A DNA stretch of 64,000 bases. Origin: Halobellus limi. GTDB taxonomy: Archaea; Halobacteriota; Halobacteria; Halobacteriales; Haloferacaceae. The stretch lies in the NCBI RefSeq assembly GCF_004799685.1, contig NZ_CP031312.1, forward strand, positions 248,001-312,000, written 5' to 3'. Made by a program: the position numbers and the translations under genes. The notes beneath the pieces were generated by a model, which searched no databases, was not told where the DNA came from, and saw nothing but the letters and a program-made list of their open reading frames with translations. Of the stretch, positions 50,992-58,337 are shown piece by piece (position 1 is the stretch's first letter; each line of letters begins with the position of its first letter).

Positions 50992-51258
50992 ATGGACCCC
51001 GAAGCCTACCTGGCGGACGTCGACGTGTCGTCGGACCGCGCCGTCGACTTCCTCGACGCGCGCGAACTCCCGCCGCCGGAGCCCCTACAACAGACGATGA
51101 ACCGCCTCGCCGACCTCGACGAGTCGACCGTGTTCGTCCAGCTCAACGACCGCGTCCCGCAGTTTCTCTTCCCGAAGCTCGACGACCAGGGGATCGCCTA
51201 CGAGACGGTCGAAACCGACGACGGCGTCGTCACCGCGATGTGGCGGCCGTCCTCGTAG
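50992..51258 (+). CDS. DUF2249 domain protein
   Basis: An 88-residue protein: VDFLDARELPPPEPLQQTMNRLADLDESTVFVQLNDRVPQFLFPKLDDQGIAYETVE. It shares the RELPPPxPL start and the NDRxPxxL turn with DUF2249, though the core His of RHPxI is absent. The domain has a TusA-like fold and often accompanies nitrite and NO genes. It is divergent from the radical SAM gene and upstream of NirK. The ATG at 50992 is fixed by the 38-base spacing to the palindrome. Confidence 0.75.
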   Translation: MDPEAYLADVDVSSDRAVDFLDARELPPPEPLQQTMNRLADLDESTVFVQLNDRVPQFLFPKLDDQGIAYETVETDDGVVTAMWRPSS

Positions 51259-51426
51259 TCGCCGCGCCGCTTCCTTCGGCGTCGGTGCCGCACACGAGAC
51301 CGCCTCGCGAGCGGTCGCTCCCGTCGGCTGTCCCGTCTCGAATCGACGGGGTCGGCGCCGTCCGTCACAAAGGTACCTCCATTCCCATCCGTCCACTGTG
51401 TATGGAATTACCTTAACGGACGGCTG

Positions 51427-51438
51427 GGAATATGTTCG
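51427..51438. promoter_or_regulatory. 12-bp palindrome (GGAATATGTTCG), site 10
   Basis: It lies 80 bases before the NirK ATG. AAGTAACCG begins 18 nt after the site (51456-51464), then TATA (GGTTATACCC, 51471-51480). The transcript would have a short leader with GGAGG before the ATG. Confidence 0.75.
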
Positions 51439-51518
51439 TCCGGTGTACACCGATGAAGTAACCGTCTCTCGGTTATACCCGATAGGGGGCCGTTCGCCCA
51501 ACTGGAGGATGAAGGAAG

Positions 51519-52595
51519 ATGTTTGCAACCACTCGACGACGGACGCTTCAGGCGCTCGGCCTCGGCGGCGCGGCATCGCTCGCCGGCTGTGCGAGCAACG
51601 CCCCGACGGCTGAGGGATCGACGGCGACGGACGCGCCCGAACAAACGACGACCCCGAAGCCGGTCGATACGGACCGGATCGCCGCGGACCCGACGGACAT
51701 CCCCGACCCCATCGACCGGGACTCGCCCGCGGAGGTGGACGTGACGCTTCGAACCGAGGAGGTCGTCGCGGAGGTCGAAGAGGGCGTCACCTTCACGTAC
51801 ATGACGTACAACGGCCGGGTTCCCGGACCGTTCATCCGCGTTCGTCAGGGCGATACGGTGAACCTGACGTTCGAGAACGCCGAGTCGAACTCGCTGCCGC
51901 ACAACGTCGACTTCCACGCGGTCGCCGGTCCGGGCGGCGGCGCGGAGGCGACGACGACGGCCCCCGGAGAGTCCGCCGATCTGCGGTTCCAGGCCACCTA
52001 CCCCGGTGCGTACATCTACCACTGCGCGGTCGCGAACATGGACATGCACATCAGCGCGGGGATGTTCGGCCTCATCCTCGTCGAGCCGCCGGAAGGGATG
52101 CCGGAGGTCGACCACGAGATCTACATCGGCCAGCACGAACTCTACACGAACGAGTCCGCCGGCGAGGAGGGCCACCACGAGTTCGATATGGCGTCGATGC
52201 GCAGCGAGGAGCCGACCTACGTCCTGATGAACGGCGAGAAGTACGCGTGGACGCCCGCCGGTCGCGGCCCCGCGGTGACCGCCGGCACCGACGAGACCGT
52301 CCGGGTGTTCTTCGTCGACGGCGGGCCGAACCTCGCGAGCAGCTTCCACCCGATCGGGAGCGTCTGGGAGGAACTCTACCCCGACGGCTCGCTCAGCACG
52401 GAGCCGCAGACGCACATCCAGACGCGCGAGGTGCCGCCGGGGAGCACGGCGATCGCGACGATGAACTCCCCGGTGCCGGGCGACTTCAAGCTCGTCGACC
52501 ACTCGCTGTCGCGGGTCGCCCGCAAGGGCTGTATGGCCGTCGTTCGCGCCGAGGGCGAGGAGCGCCCCGAGATCTTCGACCCGGACCCGGCGTAG
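51519..52595 (+). CDS. nirK: Copper-containing nitrite reductase
   Basis: A 358-residue exported lipoprotein: Tat RRR (6-8), lipobox SLAGCAS (Cys24). Type 1 copper ligands are His128 (LPHNVDFH), Cys169 and His177 (YHCAVANMDMH) and Met182; type 2 ligands are His133, His168 and, from domain 2, His277 (ASSFHPIGSVW); the catalytic Asp is Asp131. It reduces nitrite to NO outside the membrane, with halocyanin the likely donor. The NO would go to the qNOR encoded at 45170. GGAGG and AAGGAAG precede the ATG. Confidence 0.95.
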   Translation: MFATTRRRTLQALGLGGAASLAGCASNAPTAEGSTATDAPEQTTTPKPVDTDRIAADPTDIPDPIDRDSPAEVDVTLRTEEVVAEVEEGVTFTYMTYNGRVPGPFIRVRQGDTVNLTFENAESNSLPHNVDFHAVAGPGGGAEATTTAPGESADLRFQATYPGAYIYHCAVANMDMHISAGMFGLILVEPPEGMPEVDHEIYIGQHELYTNESAGEEGHHEFDMASMRSEEPTYVLMNGEKYAWTPAGRGPAVTAGTDETVRVFFVDGGPNLASSFHPIGSVWEELYPDGSLSTEPQTHIQTREVPPGSTAIATMNSPVPGDFKLVDHSLSRVARKGCMAVVRAEGEERPEIFDPDPA

Positions 52596-52765
52596 GCTCC
52601 GCTTCGGACGGTCGTTCCGGCCGCTCGCCGGTACGTTCGGTTTCGGGCTGACCCGCTTCGGTTCACCCTCGTGGCTCTTGGCACCGTAAGCCACGGCACC
52701 AGACCCCCTGCCGACACGTCTCGCGCACGGCCTATTACCGTCGAGACGTAACTCCCGGTAAGAAC

Positions 52766-52975
52766 ATGACACGACTGAACCTCCTGTTCGCGGTGCAGAT
52801 CGCCGCGATCCTCGCCGCGCTCGGTGGAGAACTGCTCGGCAGCCAACCGCTCGTGGCGGTCGCCGTCGGCACGTTCGCCGTCGCGGTCGTCGCGACGTTC
52901 GCTCAGATGACCGGCGAACTACTGGTCGGGCTCACCAGCGTCCGCATTCCGGACACGGCCGAGCGGCGCCGGTAA
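52766..52975 (+). CDS. Small membrane protein of unknown function
   Basis: A 69-residue protein with two hydrophobic helices (LLFAVQIAAILAALGGELL and LVAVAVGTFAVAVVATFAQMTGELL) and a charged C-terminal end (TAERRR). It lies between NirK and the convergent cupin genes, with no palindrome. It could be a small accessory subunit, but no family was recognised. Confidence 0.5.
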   Translation: MTRLNLLFAVQIAAILAALGGELLGSQPLVAVAVGTFAVAVVATFAQMTGELLVGLTSVRIPDTAERRR

Positions 52976-52980
52976 CCGAC

Positions 52981-53286
52981 TCACCCGTCCGTCCGGCGCG
53001 CCAGAACGATAAGCGCCGTACTCGGTTCCGTCGCGGCCGGCGAGATCTCTCGCTCGCCCTCGAACCGCACGACGTCGCCGGATTCGAGGGCGCGCGTCTC
53101 GTCGTCGAGATCGAGTTCGACCGCGCCGTCGAGGAGGTGCAGGACGACGTCGCGACCGGGGTGAGTGTGGGAGGCGACGCGCTCGCCCGCCTCCAGCGAC
53201 AGTAGCACGGTCTTCGGTTCCGCTTCCGGAAACACGTTCGCGTGTGGACTGGCCTCCAGTTCGGACAGGCGCACCACTCTCGTCAT
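52981..53286 (-). CDS. Cupin domain protein
   Basis: A 101-residue single cupin: the motif 1 region is VASHTHPGRDVVLHLLDGAVELDL and motif 2 is LESGDVVRFEGEREIS. The two His and an Asp at HTHPGRD could bind a metal. Its start overlaps the end of the preceding cupin gene by four bases (ATGA), so both are made from one mRNA. The role is unknown; position in the island suggests a link to nitrogen oxide or metal handling. Confidence 0.75.
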   Translation of the reverse strand: MTRVVRLSELEASPHANVFPEAEPKTVLLSLEAGERVASHTHPGRDVVLHLLDGAVELDLDDETRALESGDVVRFEGEREISPAATEPSTALIVLARRTDG

Positions 53287-53711
53287 CGCGATCCCTCCGA
53301 TCCGTCCGCCGACGCATCGCCGGACCGCTCGCCCGACAGCGGCGGCCGGAACTCCCCCCGGCGCAGACCGCGTCGGACCGGGTCGTGCTCGGCGTCGGTG
53401 GGCGGCGGCGCGGTCACCAGGAGCGCCTCCAGGCGTTCGCCCTCGTCGGCCAGGACTCCGCGCTCCATCCCGGCCTCGACGGCGACGACGTCGCCCGGTT
53501 CGACCCGGTGGTCGGTCTCGGCCTCGCGAACCAGACCGCGTCCCGATCGGACGTCGACGACGACGTCGCTGTCGGGCGCGTGCACCGGGATGAACTGCCC
53601 CGGCTCGAAGCAGGCGTAGACGACCTTCGCGCGCTCGGTGCGGAACACGCCGGTCGCCGAGAAGGCGTCCTCGTCGTACGTCCGCGCGTCCGCGATGTCG
53701 ATTCGTGGCAT
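53283..53711 (-). CDS. Cupin domain protein, first gene of a two-cupin operon
   Basis: A 142-residue protein with a cupin core (residues about 25-105: RAKVVYACFEPGQFIPVHAPDSDVVVDVRSGRGLV and VEPGDVVAVEAGMERGVLA). The usual HxH is reduced to VHAPDSD. The C-terminal 40 residues are low complexity. The palindrome at 53751 lies 39 bases upstream and GGAGGG is close before the ATG at 53711. Translationally coupled to the next cupin. Confidence 0.75.
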   Translation of the reverse strand: MPRIDIADARTYDEDAFSATGVFRTERAKVVYACFEPGQFIPVHAPDSDVVVDVRSGRGLVREAETDHRVEPGDVVAVEAGMERGVLADEGERLEALLVTAPPPTDAEHDPVRRGLRRGEFRPPLSGERSGDASADGSEGSR

Positions 53712-53750
53712 CGTCCGGACGGTCGCCCTCCGCACTGTTCGCCGTTGGCA

Positions 53751-53762
53751 CGAATATGTTCG
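53751..53762. promoter_or_regulatory. 12-bp palindrome (CGAATATGTTCG), site 11
   Basis: A perfect copy 39 bases before the first cupin ATG at 53711 (minus strand). Confidence 0.75.
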
Positions 53763-53824
53763 CGCCGCGCCTCCGGCGGTCACGGCCGACCCGTGGCTGG
53801 CCGGTGCGTCGTCGCCGGCGACGG

Positions 53825-54157
53825 TCAGTCCACGACGTACGACCGGTGCTCGCCGCGCGTCTCGGTGTCCACGAACTGGTGTCGGGCGGCCCCGTCGGAC
53901 TCGCCGACCGAAGAGCGGTCCTCGGCCGCCCGGTCGTACACCTCGTTCGCACCGCGACAGCCGTGGGACTCCAACAGGTCGACTGTCTCCGTCGGGACGC
54001 CGCTCTCGTCGGGCTCGAGGTCGACGACCACGAGCAGGTCGGTGAAACTCTTCGCGACGAACGCGTTTGCCACGGCGTCGTGATCGCACGCTCGCGCGGC
54101 GAGTCTCCGGAGCGTCGCCTCTCTCTCGCCCTCCTCGTCGACCTGGGAATCGCTCAT
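53825..54157 (-). CDS. Small haloarchaeal protein of unknown function
   Basis: A 110-residue acidic protein: ATLRRLAARACDHDAVANAFVAKSFTDLLVVVDLEP is a helix and strand segment, followed by VDLLESHGCRGANEVYDRA with a second Cys, and a C-terminal RHQFVDTETRGEHRSYVVD. No family was recognised. It is divergent from the NnrS-like gene and shares the palindrome at 54196, 38 bases from its ATG. Confidence 0.6.
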   Translation of the reverse strand: MSDSQVDEEGEREATLRRLAARACDHDAVANAFVAKSFTDLLVVVDLEPDESGVPTETVDLLESHGCRGANEVYDRAAEDRSSVGESDGAARHQFVDTETRGEHRSYVVD

Positions 54158-54195
54158 CGTCGGGGAGTGGTCGGCCGTCCGCCTAACCCTACAGG

Positions 54196-54207
54196 CGAAC
54201 ATATTCG
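54196..54207. promoter_or_regulatory. 12-bp palindrome (CGAACATATTCG), site 12, divergent
   Basis: It lies exactly 38 bases from both flanking ATGs (54157 minus and 54246 plus), so one symmetric site may serve two genes. GGTTAGGC on the minus side is the only TATA-like box. Confidence 0.75.
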
Positions 54208-54245
54208 CGTGCAGGCCCAGGGTGATCCGCCCGCAACTCGCTCGT

Positions 54246-55625
54246 ATGAGCGCGATACCGGGCGACATCGAGACGGACACGCAACCCCCGATGGCGATCC
54301 CGCTGCGGCACTTCCTCGTCGGGCTGGCGTTCCTCCTCGCGGGGGCACTCGCCGGGACCCTCGACCCGCTGGGAGTGCTCCCGGGCGCGATCACGCTCGC
54401 GCACGTCCACCTGCTCCTGGCGGGGTGGGTCTGCGTCACGATTATGGGCGCGATGACGCAGTTCGTCCCGGTGTGGTCCGGGACGACCCTCCACTCGCGC
54501 CTGCTATCGAGAGTTCAGCTCTGGGCCGTGACCGGCGGCCTCGCGGGGTTCGCCGTCAGCCTCCTCGGCGGCCGCTACGCGTGGCTCCCCCTCTTCGGCG
54601 TCCTGCTGCTCGTCGGCTTCTGGACCTTCGTCTACAACGTCGGCCGGACGCTCCTCGGGGTTCGACCCTGGGACGTGACGGAGCGACACTTCGCGCTCGC
54701 GCTCGGGTTTTTCCTGCTGGTGACGACCTTCGGCCTCGTCCTGGCGATCGGGTACACGCGACCGCTACTCGCGGGGCTTCCGGTCTCGCGGGGCGCCCTT
54801 CGGGGCTCGCACGCGACGCTTGCGGTCTTCGGGGCGGTCCTGACGACGGTGTTCGGCGCGCTGTATCAACTCGGGACGATGTTCACCCAGACCGAACTCC
54901 ACGGGACCGATCGCCACCTCAGGCGGTTCGAGGAGGCGGGGTATCCGATCGGGGTCCTCCTGCTGGCCGGCGGGCGGCTGTTCGACGCCGTCGCCGTCGG
55001 CCGGCTCGGGGCGATACTCGTCGCCGCCGGCGTCGGAGCGATGGGGGTCGTCCTCGGTCGTCGACTCGTCGAGACCGCGGTTGCGTGGAACCCGATGCTC
55101 CGCCGGTACGCCGTCGCCGCGGCCGCGATGGTCGCCTGGGCCGTCCTGACGGTCCCCGCCTGGTACGCCTCACCGCTTGACCCGCGCGCGACGTTCGGGT
55201 CGCCGGCGGGGACGCACCTCCTGCTGTTCGGGGTCGTCGGGTTCGTCGTCGCCGGGACGCTCTATCACGTCGTCCCGTTCATCGTGTGGGTCCACCGCTA
55301 CAGCGACCGCCTCGGCCTTGAGGCCGTGCCAATGATCGACGACCTCTACGACGACCGACTGGCGCGGGCGGACTTGGCGGCGCTCCTCGGGGGGACCACG
55401 GCGTTGGTCCTCGCCGAGGGGCTCTTGGCCGTGGGAGCGGTGACCGACGTCTCGACGGCGCTCCTTCTCGCCGGGACGGCCTCGACCGTCGGCTTCGGCC
55501 TCTTCGCGGTCAACCTGATCGGGACGGTCCGCCGACACGCCTCGGGCGCGGTGTTCTCCACGGACGAAGGCTCGGTGGAGTCGAAAAACGACGCCTCCAC
55601 CGCGCCTGACGACGGTGGGTCGTGA
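54246..55625 (+). CDS. Multi-pass membrane protein, NnrS/haem-copper-oxidase-like
   Basis: A 459-residue protein with about 12 transmembrane helices. Conserved histidines appear in helices: LAHVHLLLAGWVCVTIMGAMTQFVPVW, GSHATLAVFGAVLTTVFGALYQLG, GTHLLLFGVVGFVVAGTLYHVVPFIVWVHRYSD. This resembles the oxidase subunit I-like/NnrS proteins that accompany denitrification genes and are thought to help with NO stress or haem-copper handling. It lacks the GHPEVY motif of true oxidases, so it is probably not a terminal oxidase. The palindrome at 54196 controls its start. The last 30 residues are polar. Confidence 0.7.
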   Translation: MSAIPGDIETDTQPPMAIPLRHFLVGLAFLLAGALAGTLDPLGVLPGAITLAHVHLLLAGWVCVTIMGAMTQFVPVWSGTTLHSRLLSRVQLWAVTGGLAGFAVSLLGGRYAWLPLFGVLLLVGFWTFVYNVGRTLLGVRPWDVTERHFALALGFFLLVTTFGLVLAIGYTRPLLAGLPVSRGALRGSHATLAVFGAVLTTVFGALYQLGTMFTQTELHGTDRHLRRFEEAGYPIGVLLLAGGRLFDAVAVGRLGAILVAAGVGAMGVVLGRRLVETAVAWNPMLRRYAVAAAAMVAWAVLTVPAWYASPLDPRATFGSPAGTHLLLFGVVGFVVAGTLYHVVPFIVWVHRYSDRLGLEAVPMIDDLYDDRLARADLAALLGGTTALVLAEGLLAVGAVTDVSTALLLAGTASTVGFGLFAVNLIGTVRRHASGAVFSTDEGSVESKNDASTAPDDGGS

Positions 55626-55649
55626 TCGACCCGCAACGAGCGACGCGTT

Positions 55650-55808
55650 TCAGCTTCGGAGCTTCTCGATCCGCTCTTCGAGGCTGTCGATGGCCTCGTC
55701 GACCTCCGCGCGGGCCTCTTCGGTCATCTCCTCTGCCTCGTTCGCGGCGTCGTCGAAGGCGGTGCGGACGCGTTCGAGCGCCTCGTCGACCTTGTCTGAA
55801 TCGCTCAT
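55650..55808 (-). CDS. 52-residue coiled-coil protein
   Basis: A short ORF rich in Glu, Asp and Ala with a heptad-like pattern (SDKVDEALERVRTAFDDA, EAEEMTEEARAEVDEAID, SLEERIEKL), so a single long helix or coiled coil. A TATA-like ATATTTATCC is just upstream (about 55840, minus strand). Haloarchaea have many such acidic small proteins. No function was recognised. Confidence 0.6.
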   Translation of the reverse strand: MSDSDKVDEALERVRTAFDDAANEAEEMTEEARAEVDEAIDSLEERIEKLRS

Positions 55809-55906
55809 TGCGTGCCGACGGTGAGACGGTCCAGGGATAAATATCTCGTGGAGGGGGGTGCGGCGCTTCTGTCAACGCTTTTGTCCCCGCCGCCGCACGC
55901 ACTCGT

Positions 55907-56704
55907 ATGGACCTGCAACTCGCCGGCGACGCCGCCCTCGTGACCGCCTCCAGCAGCGGTCTCGGGAAGGCCTCCGCGCGGGCACTCGCCGCCGAGGGGG
56001 CGAACGTGGTGCTGAACGGTCGCGACGAGGAGCTCCTCGCGGCGGCCGTCGAGGACGTCCGGGGGGACGCCGCCGCCGACGCGACCGTGCTCGGTCACGC
56101 CGCGGACCTGACCGACGCCGACGCGGTCGAAGCGCTCGTCCGGCGCCCCGTCGACGAGTTCGGCGGCCTCGACCACCTCGTCACGTCCGCCGGCGGCCCG
56201 CCCGCGAAGCCGTTCCTCGAAACGACCGACGAGGAGTGGGACGACGCCTTCGACCTCCTCGTGAAGAGCGTCGTGCGGTCGGTCCGGGCGGCCGAACCGC
56301 ACCTCCGCGCGGGCGACGGCGGGACGATCGTGACCATCGCCTCGATCAGCGTCAAGGAGGCCGTCGACGACCTCGTGCTCTCGAACTCGGTTCGAGCGGG
56401 CGTCGTCGGCCTGGAGAAGACGCTCTCGACGGAACTCGCTCCCGACGTCCGCGCCAACGCCGTGCTCCCGGGGACCCACGAGACCGCGCGCGTCGAGGAA
56501 CTGGTCGAGCGAGGGGTTCGGGAGGGCGAGTACGACTCCTACGAGGCGGGGCTCGACGACTGGGCCGGGGAGATCCCCGTCGGCCGCATCGGCGATCCGA
56601 TGGAACTGGGCCGCACGGTGGCGTTCCTCTCGTCTCCCGTCTCGTCGTTTATCTCGGGAGTCGCCCTCCCGATCGACGGCGGGGCCAGCGCGTCGAACCT
56701 ATGA
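55907..56704 (+). CDS. Short-chain dehydrogenase/reductase family protein, atypical active site
   Basis: A 265-residue Rossmann-fold protein. The NAD(P) binding loop is TASSSGLGKAS, the NAG-like motif reads TSAGGP, the catalytic Ser region is ASISVKEAVDD, and the C-terminal PIDGGASAS is usual. The usual YxxxK is replaced by VLSNSVRAG, so Tyr and Lys are both absent. It may be a reductase of an unusual subgroup or have lost activity. The tail of the gene is 55 bases before the TrkH start. No role in the island is evident. Confidence 0.8.
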   Translation: MDLQLAGDAALVTASSSGLGKASARALAAEGANVVLNGRDEELLAAAVEDVRGDAAADATVLGHAADLTDADAVEALVRRPVDEFGGLDHLVTSAGGPPAKPFLETTDEEWDDAFDLLVKSVVRSVRAAEPHLRAGDGGTIVTIASISVKEAVDDLVLSNSVRAGVVGLEKTLSTELAPDVRANAVLPGTHETARVEELVERGVREGEYDSYEAGLDDWAGEIPVGRIGDPMELGRTVAFLSSPVSSFISGVALPIDGGASASNL

Positions 56705-56759
56705 CCGACGGTGCGGACCGGCGGCAAGCGGCACCGTCGACGGGCCGGAGGCGGTCTCC

Positions 56760-58256
56760 GTGACGCTCCGCGTCGACTGGCGCGTCAGCGTCGGACTCGT
56801 CGGAACGATCCTCAAGTGGCTGTGGGTGCCGCTCGCGCTCCCGTTCGCGCTGGCGCTCTACGACGGCACGCCGATCGTTCCGTTTCTCGTCCCGATGGTC
56901 GGCACGCTGCTGGTCGGCGCGGGGCTCGAACGGCTCCCAGAGACGCGGGACTTACGGGCCAGAGAGGCCTTCCTGATGGTCGCGCTCACCTGGCTGAGCA
57001 TCGCGCTGGTCGGAACGGTCCCCTTCCTGCTGGCCGGGAACGGCACGCTCGCGACGCCGGTCAACGCGCTCTTCGAGAGCATGAGCGGGATCACGACGAC
57101 CGGCGCGACCGTCGTCGTCGACTTCGGGGCGCACTCCCGGGCGATCCACCTGTGGCGGTCGACGCTGCAGTGGCTCGGCGGCCTCGGCATCCTGGTGCTG
57201 GCGACGGCGCTGCTCTCGCAGCTCTCGGTCGGCGGCGCGCAACTGATGGAGACCGAGACGCAGACCCAGGACGTCAACAAACTCACCCCGCGGATCTCCG
57301 AGACGGCGGCGCTGCTGTGGAAGCTCTACGTCGGGCTGACCGCGCTGATGATCGTCGTCCTCTCGCTGCTCGGAGTCGTCGGCCTCGCCCCGGAGATGAC
57401 CCTCTTCGACGCCGTCGCCCACGCGTTCACCGCGGTCTCGACGAGCGGGTTCTCGCCGCGCGGAGACAGCATCGCGACGTTCTCTCCGGCGGTCCAGTGG
57501 GCGGTGATTCCGTTTATGGCTCTCGGGGCGACCAGTTTCGTGCTCCTGTACTTCGTTCTGCAGGGGGACTTCTCCCGCCTCCGCGAGAGCGACGAGTTCC
57601 GCTTCTACGTCGGTACTCTCACGCTGTTCACCGTCGCGACCGCGGCCGTCCTGTCCACCGACGCGGCGGCGGCGCTGACCGTCGAAGAGACGGTCCGTCA
57701 CTCGCTGTTTCAGGTCGTCTCCATCGTCACGACCACGGGCTATGCGAGCGTCGACTTCGACCTCTGGTCGCCGGCGGCGAAGCACCTGCTCTTCGTGGGG
57801 ATGTTCATCGGCGGGATGGCCGGCAGCACGACCTGTTCGATCAAGGCGCTGCGCTGGCTGGTCGTGATCAAGGCGTTCCGCCGGGACCTGTTCGTGGCGA
57901 CGACGCCGAGCGCGATCCGCCCGGTCCGACTGAGCGGGAACGTCGTCGACGAGGAGACGGTCCGAGACATCTACGCCTACACGCTCGTCAGCCTCGTGTT
58001 CTTCATCCTCGGGACCGTCTTCGTCGTGATCGACGCCTCCCGCGTTCAGGTCGCCGTCACGGAGTTCGAGGCGATGAGCGCGGTCGCGGCGACGTTCTTC
58101 AACGTCGGCCCCGCCTTCGGGATCGCCGGCCCGCTCGCGAGTTACGAGCCGTTCCCGCCCACGACGAAGTTCGCGATGACGCTGCTGATGTGGATCGGCC
58201 GGATCGAGATCATCCCCGTCCTGGTGCTTCTGACGCCGTCCTTCTGGCGTTCGTAG
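56760..58256 (+). CDS. trkH: TrkH family potassium uptake protein
   Basis: A 498-residue TrkH-type channel-like transporter starting at GTG 56760. The pore loops are SGITTTGATVVV, VSTSGFSPRG, TTTGYASVD and FNVGPAFG. In the second loop Thr-Ser-Gly replaces the more usual Thr-Gly-Gly. It is a paralogue of 29582, similar in length and order, and also has no adjacent TrkA gene. It imports K+, which haloarchaea need as main internal cation. Confidence 0.9.
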   Translation: MTLRVDWRVSVGLVGTILKWLWVPLALPFALALYDGTPIVPFLVPMVGTLLVGAGLERLPETRDLRAREAFLMVALTWLSIALVGTVPFLLAGNGTLATPVNALFESMSGITTTGATVVVDFGAHSRAIHLWRSTLQWLGGLGILVLATALLSQLSVGGAQLMETETQTQDVNKLTPRISETAALLWKLYVGLTALMIVVLSLLGVVGLAPEMTLFDAVAHAFTAVSTSGFSPRGDSIATFSPAVQWAVIPFMALGATSFVLLYFVLQGDFSRLRESDEFRFYVGTLTLFTVATAAVLSTDAAAALTVEETVRHSLFQVVSIVTTTGYASVDFDLWSPAAKHLLFVGMFIGGMAGSTTCSIKALRWLVVIKAFRRDLFVATTPSAIRPVRLSGNVVDEETVRDIYAYTLVSLVFFILGTVFVVIDASRVQVAVTEFEAMSAVAATFFNVGPAFGIAGPLASYEPFPPTTKFAMTLLMWIGRIEIIPVLVLLTPSFWRS

Positions 58257-58337
58257 CCCCCCGTCGGACCTCCCCACGGGGCGAATCGTGAGACGAGAAT
58301 CGCAACGCACCTTACCGTCCGTCGCCGAACCCGAGTC

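Noticed and set aside
53226..53240. GAAACACGTTCG resembling the island palindrome
   Set aside because: Two mismatches to the dyad and it lies inside the cupin gene with no start codon at the usual distance.
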